DNA from: Peptoniphilus lacydonensis
GTDB lineage: Bacteria; Bacillota; Clostridia; Tissierellales; Peptoniphilaceae
Reading direction: 5' to 3'
Assembly (NCBI RefSeq): GCF_900106515.1
Contig: NZ_FNWF01000002.1
Location: 278,001-342,000 of the forward strand
DNA length: 64,000 bases
Shown: positions 1-8,238 of the stretch, in pieces
Position numbering within the stretch: the first letter of the stretch is position 1
Layout of the letters: the number at the start of each line of letters is the position of its first letter
The notes under the pieces: generated by a model
What the model saw: only the letters and a program-made list of their open reading frames with translations
Databases searched by the model: none
Told to the model about the DNA's origin: nothing
Translations under genes and position numbers: made by a program

Positions 1-531
1 AAGTAAATTTTTATTTAACTCAATTGCCTTTGGATAAAGTTCTTCTTTTTCCAAATTTCTCAAAAATCCATCGTAAAAAATATGAAAAATGTGAGTTACA
101 GAATCTGTCGTAACAAAATTAGGTATATATTTATATTCATTGTCCTCGTAAATTTGGTGAATTTGATCAAATCGATAATCCCATCCATCATCACTATAAA
201 TAACATATTCTGAATTTCTTGGCTTTGTAATTACAAAGAAATTTTTCCTTAACATTTCTTTTTGCCTATCTGTAAAATCTCCAAAATTATTAATATTTTC
301 CACATTTGAAAAATCGTCTGCAACTTTATAATCAGAAACCTTTGGTGAAAATTCAGAAACTTTATAATCAATATAAGTTGTTTTATTCTCCATCTCATCT
401 AAAAATTTCGTGTCTTGTAGTTCAATTTTTGCAGTATCTTTCTCCAATTCTTTTTTTTCACTTTTATTACAAGATGTTAAAATTAAAAGCGTTAAAATAG
501 AAAAAATTATAAGTTTTTTATTTACTTCCAT
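1..531 (-). CDS. DUF3160-family lipoprotein, N-terminal part (runs off left edge)
   Basis: This reading frame is open from an ATG at 531 to the left edge, so only the first 177 residues are visible. It begins with a lipoprotein signal (hydrophobic stretch then LTSC, lipidated Cys at residue 21), so it should be anchored on the outer face of the membrane. After a charged linker comes a segment with VTTDSVTHIFHIFYD, which I recognise as the start of the DUF3160 domain, a large helical exported domain of unknown function. Its start overlaps the stop of the upstream lipoprotein gene by 10 bases, so the two are translationally coupled. The family call rests on one motif and the missing part could change it. 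Confidence 0.72.
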   Translation of the reverse strand, partial: MEVNKKLIIFSILTLLILTSCNKSEKKELEKDTAKIELQDTKFLDEMENKTTYIDYKVSEFSPKVSDYKVADDFSNVENINNFGDFTDRQKEMLRKNFFVITKPRNSEYVIYSDDGWDYRFDQIHQIYEDNEYKYIPNFVTTDSVTHIFHIFYDGFLRNLEKEELYPKAIELNKNLL

Positions 532-1121
532 TTTATTTCATCTCCTTCTAAAAATAATTCATATCTTTTACCAGCAATCTCAATTTGTTTTTCTTTATCC
601 AAGAACTTAGGCTTATTTTTTAAATTTTTACTTCCATAATTTCTTTCAAATGAAAAATTTGACCAATCATAAACTCCAAATAAATAATTTCCATCTATAT
701 TTTTTTCAATGGCAATTATCTCGTCAAAAGTATCGCCGTCAATATCACAAAGATTAAAATCTTCTATTGGATTATAAAGTCTTGATATCCTAAACTTTGG
801 CTTAAGTATCTTGTTTTTTAAATCTATATTGTATAGAAAACATCTTTTTGCATACTCTTGGTGGAATGGAGTCTTTTTATAAACACCAATAGCTAACTCT
901 TTTTCACCTCCATCAACATTACAAAAATCAATTTTCCAAGGTTTAATATCTTTTACATCAATAAAAAATTCTTCGCCATCATTATTTATTTTTAATTCAC
1001 TTCCATACCTGCCATCAATAGAAATAATTTCAGCAGAAATATTTTCTACACTTGAACTGTCCAAAACTTTCTCTCCTGTGCATGATGTCAAAAAAATAAG
1101 TAAAAATATTATGTACTTCAT
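522..1121 (-). CDS. Small lipoprotein with FG-GAP/VCBS-like repeats
   Basis: This is a 199-residue exported lipoprotein: a short signal ends in LTSC with Cys at residue 14. The mature part contains two D-rich segments, one near CNVDGG and a clearer one at CDIDGDTFDEIIAIE, which resemble the calcium-binding loops of FG-GAP/VCBS beta-propeller repeats. It probably binds a partner on the cell surface; the function is unknown. It lies first in a two-gene unit with the DUF3160 lipoprotein, overlapping it by 10 bases. The upstream DNA has a TATAAT only a few bases before the ATG and no strong ribosome-binding site, so the leader may be very short. Confidence 0.7.
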   Translation of the reverse strand: MKYIIFLLIFLTSCTGEKVLDSSSVENISAEIISIDGRYGSELKINNDGEEFFIDVKDIKPWKIDFCNVDGGEKELAIGVYKKTPFHQEYAKRCFLYNIDLKNKILKPKFRISRLYNPIEDFNLCDIDGDTFDEIIAIEKNIDGNYLFGVYDWSNFSFERNYGSKNLKNKPKFLDKEKQIEIAGKRYELFLEGDEIKWK

Positions 1122-1172
1122 ATCTTTATTATAACATAGTAAAATTTTGTTTTATGAATAATATTCTTCAAC

Positions 1173-1201
1173 TTGATTAGTTTTTGTAAATATCTTAAAA
1201 T
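1173..1201 (+). promoter_or_regulatory. Putative sigma-A promoter of xpt
   Basis: TTGATT and TAAAAT are separated by 17 bases. The predicted transcript start is only about 11 bases before the ATG at 1219, just taking in the ACGAGGTG ribosome-binding site, so this is tentative. There is no room for a purine riboswitch. Confidence 0.35.
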
Positions 1202-1218
1202 AAATTACGAGGTGTAAA

Positions 1219-1791
1219 ATGAAATTATTAGAAGATAGAATTATTAAGGATGGAAGAATTTTAGATGGAAATATTGTAAAAGTAGATTCTTTTTTAAATC
1301 ACCAATTAGACATAGAATTTTTAGATAAACTTGCTGAAGAGATGGCAATTCATTTTAAAGATAAAAAAATAAATAAAATACTTACAATTGAAGCAAGTGG
1401 AATTGCTCTTGCAACTGTTGCTTCAAAACACTTTGACAATGCAAAAGTTGTATTTTGTAAAAAACAAAAAACCCTAAACATTGGAGATGATATCTACGAA
1501 TCAAAAGTAGAATCTTTTACAACAAAGAAAAATTATACTATCACAGTTTCAAAAAGATTTTTATCAGAAGAAGATAATATTCTTATAATTGATGACTTTC
1601 TTGCAGAAGGAAATGCACTAAAGGGTTTAATTGACGTTGCAAATCAATCAGGATCAAAAATCTCAGGAATATCTGTTGCAATAGAAAAAGGCTTCCAAGA
1701 TGGTGGCAAAATTATTAGAGATATGGGTTACGACCTTCTTTCTCTTGCAATTATAGATTCAATATCAGATGGAGAAATAAAATTTGGATAA
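1219..1791 (+). CDS. xpt: Xanthine phosphoribosyltransferase
   Basis: Cytosolic purine-salvage enzyme that joins xanthine to PRPP to give XMP. The 190-residue length is typical of Xpt. The PRPP-binding signature ILIIDDFLAEGNA is at about residues 121-133, and the N-terminus MKLLEDRI is characteristic of this family rather than of hypoxanthine or adenine transferases. The ribosome-binding site is GAGGTG, seven bases before the ATG. It stands alone, convergent with the telA-like gene and separated from it by a shared hairpin terminator. In many Firmicutes this gene has a guanine riboswitch; the 97-base upstream gap here shows none of its conserved core. Confidence 0.93.
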   Translation: MKLLEDRIIKDGRILDGNIVKVDSFLNHQLDIEFLDKLAEEMAIHFKDKKINKILTIEASGIALATVASKHFDNAKVVFCKKQKTLNIGDDIYESKVESFTTKKNYTITVSKRFLSEEDNILIIDDFLAEGNALKGLIDVANQSGSKISGISVAIEKGFQDGGKIIRDMGYDLLSLAIIDSISDGEIKFG

Positions 1792-1802
1792 AATAAAAAT
1801 AA

Positions 1803-1836
1803 GCCGAGAACTTTTATATTCTCGACCTTTTTAATT
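1803..1836. terminator. Bidirectional hairpin terminator between xpt and telA
   Basis: The stem GCCGAGAA / TTCTCGAC (one mismatch) has an eight-base loop. T-rich sequence follows on the plus side and, read on the minus side, a T-rich run follows as well. It should serve both convergent genes. Confidence 0.75.
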
Positions 1837-1842
1837 AAAATT

Positions 1843-2964
1843 TTATTTATTAGCAATTTCAACTAATGAAGATTTTAAATTTTCTTCAATTTTTCTAAGT
1901 TCAATTGATGCTTCTTCACGTTTTTTGTGCCCATCTATTTGAATTTCTCTAACTTCATTTAGAGCAGATATAAGTTGTTCATTCGTATGTTTTATTGTAT
2001 CAATATCAACTATTCCCCTCTCAGAAAGTTTTGCAGTATCAACAGTAGTTTGCTTTAATGTTTCTGCATTTTTTCTAAGAAGTTTGTTTGTCAAATCTGT
2101 TACTTCCTTTGTAGTTCTTGCCGCCTCTTTTGAATGATTTGCTCCAAGTGCAATCACCATTTGAGATTTCCAAAGTGGAATAGTGTTTACAATTGTTGAC
2201 TGAATTTTTTCAACCATTACAGTATCTGAAGATTGTACCATTCTTATTTGTGGTGCCATTTGAATTGAAATCATTCTAGTTAAGTCTAAATCGTGCAACT
2301 TCTTTTCAAATCTATTTATCATATTCACATAATCATTGGCACGCTGTGCATCAATTGGTAAATTTGTTTCTCCTGCCTTTTCTTGCAATCTTGGAAGTTC
2401 CACATTTGTTGCTTCTTCTAACTTTTTTTTGCCCGCTAAAATATACATACTGAGTTCTTTGTAATAAGATTCATTTAATTCATACATCTGATCAAGCATA
2501 GCAATATCTTTCATAAGAGTCACTTGATGATCTTCCAAAGTTTTTATTATATTATTTACATTTTTTTCTGCACTGTCATATTTTGTCTTTACAGAAGTCA
2601 TACTATTAAACTGTTTTTTAAAAAATCCAACAAGCTTTTTGTCTTCTTCATCAATATCAAAACTCTTTAACTCATTTACAACTCCAGAAAGTAAATCTCC
2701 AACTTCACCAAGATCTTTTGTCTTTACTGTTTCAAGAGTTCTTTCTGAAAAATTAGATATCTTTCTTTGTGCTCCAACGCCATACTGAAGTATAATATTA
2801 GAATTTGTTATGTCAATAGATTTTGCAAAATCATCAACTTGTTTTTCTTCTTCTGGTGTCAACTTGACTTTATCATCATTAATGACCTCATAAACTTCTT
2901 TTGAATCTTTATCTTTTAAATCATCAAAATCATCTGTAAGAGATAATTTTATTTCTCTATCCAT
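1843..2964 (-). CDS. TelA/YaaN-family toxic anion resistance-like protein
   Basis: A 373-residue soluble, mostly helical and highly charged protein of the TelA (KlaA/YaaN) family. Plasmid members were named for tellurite resistance, but chromosomal members such as Bacillus YaaN are thought to act in envelope stress, and the biochemical role is unknown. The acidic N-terminus, the LTPEEEKQVDDFAKSID segment and long coiled-coil regions fit. It lies two bases after the xpaC-like gene, with its GGGGGAT ribosome-binding site inside the end of that gene. The xpaC-yaaN pair is conserved in Firmicutes, which supports both calls. Resistance to tellurite should not be assumed. Confidence 0.85.
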   Translation of the reverse strand: MDREIKLSLTDDFDDLKDKDSKEVYEVINDDKVKLTPEEEKQVDDFAKSIDITNSNIILQYGVGAQRKISNFSERTLETVKTKDLGEVGDLLSGVVNELKSFDIDEEDKKLVGFFKKQFNSMTSVKTKYDSAEKNVNNIIKTLEDHQVTLMKDIAMLDQMYELNESYYKELSMYILAGKKKLEEATNVELPRLQEKAGETNLPIDAQRANDYVNMINRFEKKLHDLDLTRMISIQMAPQIRMVQSSDTVMVEKIQSTIVNTIPLWKSQMVIALGANHSKEAARTTKEVTDLTNKLLRKNAETLKQTTVDTAKLSERGIVDIDTIKHTNEQLISALNEVREIQIDGHKKREEASIELRKIEENLKSSLVEIANK

Positions 2965-2966
2965 TT

Positions 2967-4100
2967 TTATCCCCCAATTTTAAATTCATCTTCATCTAAA
3001 AGTCCTTCTTGTCTTAACATTGATTTTAACACACTCATATCACTTGATATATCCATAATTTTTTCTTCATAAAGATTGTCTAAAATTTTTAGAAAAGCAT
3101 CATTTACAGTATCCATTGTATTTTCTATTTCTAATAAAGAAGACTTAACAGACTCTGTCGGTTTTTCACTTATTTTTATATAAGAGTTTGCAAGTTTTAC
3201 TGTTGTTGGCAAATAATAATTTATAGCTTTACTTAAGTCTTTTGCAGTGTTTGGATTTTCCCTTAGAAGTTCAAAAATCTTTCCAACTATTTGTAAAAGT
3301 TCTTTTATCTTCTCTTCCATTGGACCAGAAACTTTAGTTGCAATTTCTGTAAGCTCTGTAACTTCTTTTTTTACTTTCTCTGCAAGTTCATCAGCAAGCT
3401 CTATATTGTTTTTATCTTCAATTTCTTGATATCTTTCCTTTGGATCTTTTAACATTTCTTCTTTATAAAGTTTATAAGTCTTTGAATCTAAAATGAAAAG
3501 TTCTCCATTTTCAACAATCCTTGCTTGTCTATAATAATCTTTGTCAATCATATTTAAAAGATCTGATATTGTAAAATCAATTGGCTTTGCAGCTATGGCA
3601 GCAAGATCTGCAACGGGAATCACAGTATTATTTCCAATTTCACGATTGTATTTTCTAAATCTAATAATCTGATCCTTGCTTTTTTTTATTCTATAATTTC
3701 CATAAAAAGAAACAATAAGTGCAGGAATTATCCAAAAAATTAAAGCTGGTAAATCTTCTCTTATTGAACCATAAGTATCAAACATATCCATTAGAAACCA
3801 AAAAAGAGCAATAAGATGACATACTATAGAGGTTTTAGCAAGAGATCCTAAGTGCTTAACTCTCTTTACAGTTTTTGGATTTTGGTTTATTATTCTATCG
3901 TCATTTTGCACACTATAAGGAAGATTGTGTTGAACTTTATTTTTATTTACAAATCTTTTAATTGAATCCTTTGTGACATTTATAGCATTATCAATACTCT
4001 CTCCAATAATATCTCCAATTTCTTTAAAATTTTCTTCTCTAAAGGCGTCATCTATTTTTTCATCAAATTTATCTTCAATTTTTCTATTACCTTTACTCAT
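2967..4100 (-). CDS. XpaC-like membrane protein
   Basis: A 377-residue protein with a charged N-terminal region, two predicted membrane helices at about residues 88-107 and 117-134, and a long helical cytoplasmic tail. This layout and the adjacent TelA/YaaN gene identify the XpaC family, annotated as 5-bromo-4-chloroindolyl phosphate hydrolysis protein from an old Bacillus phenotype; no hydrolase active site is evident. It is likely the membrane partner of the TelA-like protein. It starts eight bases after the degV-like gene and is probably cotranscribed with degV-glmM-cca. Confidence 0.78.
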   Translation of the reverse strand: MSKGNRKIEDKFDEKIDDAFREENFKEIGDIIGESIDNAINVTKDSIKRFVNKNKVQHNLPYSVQNDDRIINQNPKTVKRVKHLGSLAKTSIVCHLIALFWFLMDMFDTYGSIREDLPALIFWIIPALIVSFYGNYRIKKSKDQIIRFRKYNREIGNNTVIPVADLAAIAAKPIDFTISDLLNMIDKDYYRQARIVENGELFILDSKTYKLYKEEMLKDPKERYQEIEDKNNIELADELAEKVKKEVTELTEIATKVSGPMEEKIKELLQIVGKIFELLRENPNTAKDLSKAINYYLPTTVKLANSYIKISEKPTESVKSSLLEIENTMDTVNDAFLKILDNLYEEKIMDISSDMSVLKSMLRQEGLLDEDEFKIGG

Positions 4101-4108
4101 ACTTCACC

Positions 4109-4942
4109 TCAAAAAGCTATTACAATACCTCCTATATCTGCATAACCAGAAGAAAGACCATTAGTATGCCTTATATGAACTTTAACATCGTCATATAATT
4201 CTTCTATTTTTTCCTTTAAATTTTCAGCACGCTCTTTATTCTTCACATAAGAAATTGTCACAAGATTAGATGCACCAACTTTGCACTCTGTTTCAATTGC
4301 TTTAATCATTTTATCTAGAGATTTTTTTACTCCACGATTTATTTCAAATAATTCTATCTCTCCATTATTTGAAATCATAATAGGCCTTATATTTAAAACA
4401 TTTGCAATGAGTCCTGCTGTCTTTTTAATTCTCCCATTCTTAATAAGGTTTTTCATACTTTCTAGTACAAACATAGTTGTTTCATTTTCAACTTCTCTAT
4501 CTATTAAAGATACAGTTTTTTCAAAGTCATTATCCTTTACAAAATTTAACAATTTTAAAACAATTCGAGTATGTCCAGCGGAAGCTGATTTAGAATCTAT
4601 TACATGAATTTTTATATCGTCATATTTTTCTCTTGCCTCTTTCTCGGCTATTTTAGCAGAATTATAAGATCCTGAAAGTTTTCCAGAAATTGTCACAATA
4701 TAAATATCTTTATCTATACTTTTTTCTATAATATTTAAATAATCAAAAGGTCCAGGACAAGCTGTTTTTATTGGCTTTTCTGTCTTTTCCATATTAATTA
4801 AATACTCACTTAAATTTAAACTTTCATCATCAATATAATCTTTATCATCAATAGATATTTTAAAGGGCACATATTCAATCCCCAAATCCTTTATCTCTTC
4901 TTTTGTTAGATCACAACTTGTGTCTGATATTATTTTATACAT
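4109..4942 (-). CDS. DegV-family fatty-acid-binding protein
   Basis: A 277-residue DegV/FakB-type protein. The opening MYKIISDTSCDLTKEE, the conserved TISGKLSGSYNSA near residues 83-95 and the C-terminal GYADIGGIVIAF are diagnostic. Family members bind a fatty acid and hand it to the kinase FakA to make acyl phosphate for phospholipid synthesis. A FakA-type gene lies at 42831-44495 and may be its partner, although genomes usually carry several DegV paralogues. The ATG follows the glmM stop by four bases, with GGGAG inside the end of glmM as ribosome-binding site. Confidence 0.9.
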   Translation of the reverse strand: MYKIISDTSCDLTKEEIKDLGIEYVPFKISIDDKDYIDDESLNLSEYLINMEKTEKPIKTACPGPFDYLNIIEKSIDKDIYIVTISGKLSGSYNSAKIAEKEAREKYDDIKIHVIDSKSASAGHTRIVLKLLNFVKDNDFEKTVSLIDREVENETTMFVLESMKNLIKNGRIKKTAGLIANVLNIRPIMISNNGEIELFEINRGVKKSLDKMIKAIETECKVGASNLVTISYVKNKERAENLKEKIEELYDDVKVHIRHTNGLSSGYADIGGIVIAF

Positions 4943-4946
4943 TCAA

Positions 4947-6293
4947 TTATACTCCCAGTTTGTCTTCGATAACTTCTACTAATTTTTCTGCATCTTCAAT
5001 TAGCTTTTCCTTATTTTCACCTTCAATCATGACACGCACAAGTGCTTCCGTACCAGAAGGTCTTATTACAACTCTACCACTTCCATTATAATTGTCATCA
5101 ACATTTTTTATTGCATCTACAATTTCAGGAAATTCATTATATTTATTTTTGAGATCATCTCGAACTTTTGCATTTCTTAAAACTTGAGGGTAATCTCTCA
5201 TAAGTTCATTAAGTTGTGAAAGTTTATTTCCACTTTTTTTCATTATTTCCAAAAGATGTATGCCAGTTGCAAGTCCATCTCCCGTAGTGTTGTAGTCAAG
5301 GAAAATAACATGACCAGATTGCTCTGCGCCAATTACATAATTATTTTGTAGCATATTTTCTAGTATATATCTATCTCCAACTTTTGTTTCCACAAAATCT
5401 ACATCAATACTTTCCAAATATTTTTTAAGTCCCATATTAGACATTACAGTTCCAACAACTGCATTATTTTTTAATTTATTATCTCTCTTTAAATATGTGG
5501 AACAAATTGCTAAAATGTGATCTCCATCAACTATATTTCCTTTCTCGTCTACTGCAATAATCCTGTCAGCATCACCATCAAAACTCATTCCAATATCTGA
5601 CTTTTCACTTTTTACGAGTTCTTCAATTAAATTAGGATTAGTTGAGCCACAATTGTCATTAATATTTTTCCCATTGGGCTTGTCATTTATTATCTTAACT
5701 TCTGCACCATAAGATTCTAAAACTTCTTTAGCAATATGTGACTGAGCACCGTTCCCTGCATCAACAGCAATTTTCAATCCATCAAATTTTTCTTCTGACA
5801 AAGTTTTTAGATAATCTACATATTTTTTTGTAAATTGGGAAGATCTATTAATTTTACCTATATCTTCCCCAGTCACATCTTTATAAATCTTCGTGCCTGA
5901 AAGAACTTTTTCTTCTATATCATCCTCAACAGAATCATCTAGCTTTAAACCATCACTTGAGAAAAATTTAATCCCATTGTATTCAAAAGGATTGTGTGAT
6001 GCAGAAATAGAAACTCCACACAAGTAATCTCCAGTTCTTGTAAGATAAGCAACTCCTGGAGTTGGAATAACGCCAGCAATATCAACATCTAGACCAATAC
6101 TCATAAATCCAGCTACAAGAGCTGATTCAATTAAATCACCTGATAGTCTTGTATCTCTTCCCACTAAAACTTTTCCACTTTTATTTTTTGCAAGCACAAA
6201 GGCTGCAGCTCTTCCAATATCATAGCATAAATTTGGAGTTAGCTTTTTATTTGCAATCCCACGAACTCCATCAGTTCCAAATAATCTTGTCAT
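4947..6293 (-). CDS. glmM: Phosphoglucosamine mutase
   Basis: Converts glucosamine-6-phosphate to glucosamine-1-phosphate, feeding UDP-GlcNAc for peptidoglycan. The 448-residue length is standard. The N-terminal RLFGTDGVRGIAN, the catalytic phosphoserine loop SASHNP (Ser99), the metal-binding DGDADR, and the C-terminal phosphate-binding RPSGTEALVRVM are all present. The ATG lies four bases after the stop of cca, with AGGTGA at the end of cca serving as ribosome-binding site, so expression is coupled to cca and the downstream degV-like gene. Confidence 0.97.
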   Translation of the reverse strand: MTRLFGTDGVRGIANKKLTPNLCYDIGRAAAFVLAKNKSGKVLVGRDTRLSGDLIESALVAGFMSIGLDVDIAGVIPTPGVAYLTRTGDYLCGVSISASHNPFEYNGIKFFSSDGLKLDDSVEDDIEEKVLSGTKIYKDVTGEDIGKINRSSQFTKKYVDYLKTLSEEKFDGLKIAVDAGNGAQSHIAKEVLESYGAEVKIINDKPNGKNINDNCGSTNPNLIEELVKSEKSDIGMSFDGDADRIIAVDEKGNIVDGDHILAICSTYLKRDNKLKNNAVVGTVMSNMGLKKYLESIDVDFVETKVGDRYILENMLQNNYVIGAEQSGHVIFLDYNTTGDGLATGIHLLEIMKKSGNKLSQLNELMRDYPQVLRNAKVRDDLKNKYNEFPEIVDAIKNVDDNYNGSGRVVIRPSGTEALVRVMIEGENKEKLIEDAEKLVEVIEDKLGV

Positions 6294-6297
6294 TATA

Positions 6298-7620
6298 TCA
6301 CCTGTAATTATTTTCTATATATTTCATTAAGTATTCTCTATTGTTTTTACTCGGATCATCAAGAACTAAACCCTCTAAATCAGATAAAATTTCTCCAATA
6401 ATCCGTCCTTCTTTAAATCCCATTGACTTTATAATGTTTCCATCAATATCCAAAAACTTTTCAGTTTTCATCTCTTTTTCTTCTAATAATTTTTTTACCC
6501 TATTTTTTCTATTTATAATAAAAGACGCATCTCGATCTGCTCTTGTACATTTACAATCTGCAATCAAAAGATCGTAGAGGTCCTCTACATTTTCTCTACC
6601 AACTCTTTTTATCTGTCTTCGCAAAGCTTTATCGGACATTTCGCTGTGTACCTTCATATGATCTAAAATTAAAATTCTAACTTTATCAATTATTTTATTA
6701 GAAACTCTATATCTTTTTAATATTTCAGCAACTACATCTGCTCCTAAAATTTCATGACCATAAAAATGTCCTCTGCCATCATCCCCAATAGTAAGAGTAT
6801 CAACTTTTGATATGTCATGAAAAAGTGCAGCCAGCCTAAGTGTTAAATCAGGCTTTACTTCATTCATTACGCATAAAAGATGATCAAATAAAGTTTTATC
6901 GTGAAAAGGGCTAAACTGATTGAACCCAACTGTTCTTTTAAGTTCTGGAAAAATCACATCTAATACCCCAGTTTCTTCCATAATTAAAAGATAACTTGAT
7001 GGTCTGTCAGATGTAATCATTTTAGAAAATTCTTCAAAAATTCTTTCAGGAGGAATTTTTTTCAAAAGTTCTCTTTCAGTACTAATTGCATCAAAAAGTT
7101 CTTCGTCAATGTAAAAATCCAGCCTTCCAGCAAAACGTATTGCCCTCATTATCCTTATTGCATCTTCACGAATCCTTTTTATAGGATCTCCCACTGCTCT
7201 TATAGTTTTTTCCCTTAAATCATCTTTACCACCAAAGGGATCATAAACTTTTCCACTTTCATCAATTGCCATAGCATTAATAGTGAAATCTCTTCTCTTT
7301 AAATCCTCAGTGAGATTGTCAGAAAATATTACACTTTCTGGTTTTCTAAAATTTAAATATTTTCCATCTATTCTAAAAGTTGTAATTTCATAAAGTTTTT
7401 TATTTATTAAAACGCCAACTGTACCATATTTTTCCCCAATTAAAATATTTTTAAAATCTCTAAAAACTTCTTTTATTTCCTCAGGTTTTGCTGAAGTTGT
7501 TATATCGTAATCCTCAGGTTCTACCCCAATAAATTTATCTCTTACACATCCTCCAACTATATATGCTTCAAATCCCTTTTCTTTTAATTTTTTCAAAATA
7601 AATAGTACATCTTTTGGCAT
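6298..7620 (-). CDS. cca: CCA-adding tRNA nucleotidyltransferase with HD domain
   Basis: Adds or repairs the 3' CCA of tRNAs. The class II nucleotidyltransferase head shows GGCVRD at residues 23-28 and the catalytic pair in EDYD (Asp37, Asp39), followed by RRDFTINAMAID and the RIMRAIRF segment of the neck. From about residue 265 there is an HD phosphohydrolase-like domain (FHDIS). The 440-residue length matches Firmicute enzymes with the HD domain. The three tRNAs in this window already encode CCA, so repair is the likely main use for them. The ribosome-binding site is GAAGGGTGA. It is the first gene of cca-glmM-degV-xpaC-telA. Confidence 0.93.
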   Translation of the reverse strand: MPKDVLFILKKLKEKGFEAYIVGGCVRDKFIGVEPEDYDITTSAKPEEIKEVFRDFKNILIGEKYGTVGVLINKKLYEITTFRIDGKYLNFRKPESVIFSDNLTEDLKRRDFTINAMAIDESGKVYDPFGGKDDLREKTIRAVGDPIKRIREDAIRIMRAIRFAGRLDFYIDEELFDAISTERELLKKIPPERIFEEFSKMITSDRPSSYLLIMEETGVLDVIFPELKRTVGFNQFSPFHDKTLFDHLLCVMNEVKPDLTLRLAALFHDISKVDTLTIGDDGRGHFYGHEILGADVVAEILKRYRVSNKIIDKVRILILDHMKVHSEMSDKALRRQIKRVGRENVEDLYDLLIADCKCTRADRDASFIINRKNRVKKLLEEKEMKTEKFLDIDGNIIKSMGFKEGRIIGEILSDLEGLVLDDPSKNNREYLMKYIENNYR

Positions 7621-7635
7621 TCTATCACCCTTCTT

Positions 7636-7644
7636 ATTATATCA
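7636..7644 (-). promoter_or_regulatory. Extended -10 promoter of cca
   Basis: On the minus strand TGATATAAT (extended -10 form) lies about 15 bases before the ATG of cca. No good -35 is visible. Confidence 0.5.
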
Positions 7645-7690
7645 TATTGAATTTAATTTAAAATTATATAATTCTCATTTAAGTTATTTA

Positions 7691-7699
7691 TGATATAAT
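7691..7699 (+). promoter_or_regulatory. Extended -10 promoter of the lipoprotein gene
   Basis: TGATATAAT lies about 22 bases before the chosen ATG at 7721; no clear -35. It mirrors the identical box facing cca, making a divergent promoter pair. Confidence 0.55.
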
Positions 7700-7720
7700 T
7701 AACTAAAAATGGAGGTAATT

Positions 7721-8227
7721 ATGAAAAAAAATTTTATTATTTTAATATCTTTATTTTTAGTGCTAGGTCTTGTTGGCTGTGGCAATAAAAATTCTAAAAA
7801 TCAGAAGACAGAAGACACAAAAGTTTCTACAACAAATAAAAAAGAAAAAGACACAATGACCACTTCTAATTTTGACAAGGAAGAACTTGACGAATTAATT
7901 AAAAATTCTGATTATATATCAAGAATCAGAATTCAAACTTCCACTGCTGAAGGAATGAACACATCTTTTCTAATAGATTATAAAGGTGACCTTTCAAAAA
8001 TTGTAATTGATATCCCAAAAACTTTAAGTCCAAATAGTGAATATATAATTTTTTATAGAGATGATGAAAATGGAGAAGTTACTCCAACTACTAGAGATGG
8101 ATCTTTTATAGAAATACAAGGAGATAAGGACAGCAACCTAGCCTATGTAGAAAAGGTTTTTAATCTAAATACTCACAATAATTTAGATGGTGACAGTATT
8201 CTTAAAGAAAATAATAAAGATAAATAA
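7721..8227 (+). CDS. Lipoprotein of unknown function
   Basis: I do not recognise a family. The 168-residue product has a lipoprotein signal ending in LVGC (Cys20 from this start), a lysine/threonine-rich linker and a domain of about 110 residues with no known motif. I start at 7721 because the earlier in-frame ATG at 7709 is embedded in the ribosome-binding site (ATGGAGG); the correct ATG follows it at normal spacing. The next gene begins immediately after the stop with an identical leader, so the two are probably cotranscribed and may work together at the cell surface. Confidence 0.75.
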   Translation: MKKNFIILISLFLVLGLVGCGNKNSKNQKTEDTKVSTTNKKEKDTMTTSNFDKEELDELIKNSDYISRIRIQTSTAEGMNTSFLIDYKGDLSKIVIDIPKTLSPNSEYIIFYRDDENGEVTPTTRDGSFIEIQGDKDSNLAYVEKVFNLNTHNNLDGDSILKENNKDK

Positions 8228-8238
8228 TGGAGGTAATT

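Noticed and set aside
1122-1218. Purine riboswitch upstream of xpt
   Set aside because: The gap is only 97 bases and lacks the conserved junction and loop sequences of the purine aptamer.
1843-4100. Tellurite-resistance operon
   Set aside because: TelA-like and XpaC-like genes are a common chromosomal pair; no other ter genes are present, so a resistance role is not supported.
4281-4607. 108-codon plus-strand frame
   Set aside because: Lies wholly opposite the DegV-like gene and shows no start signal or family motif.
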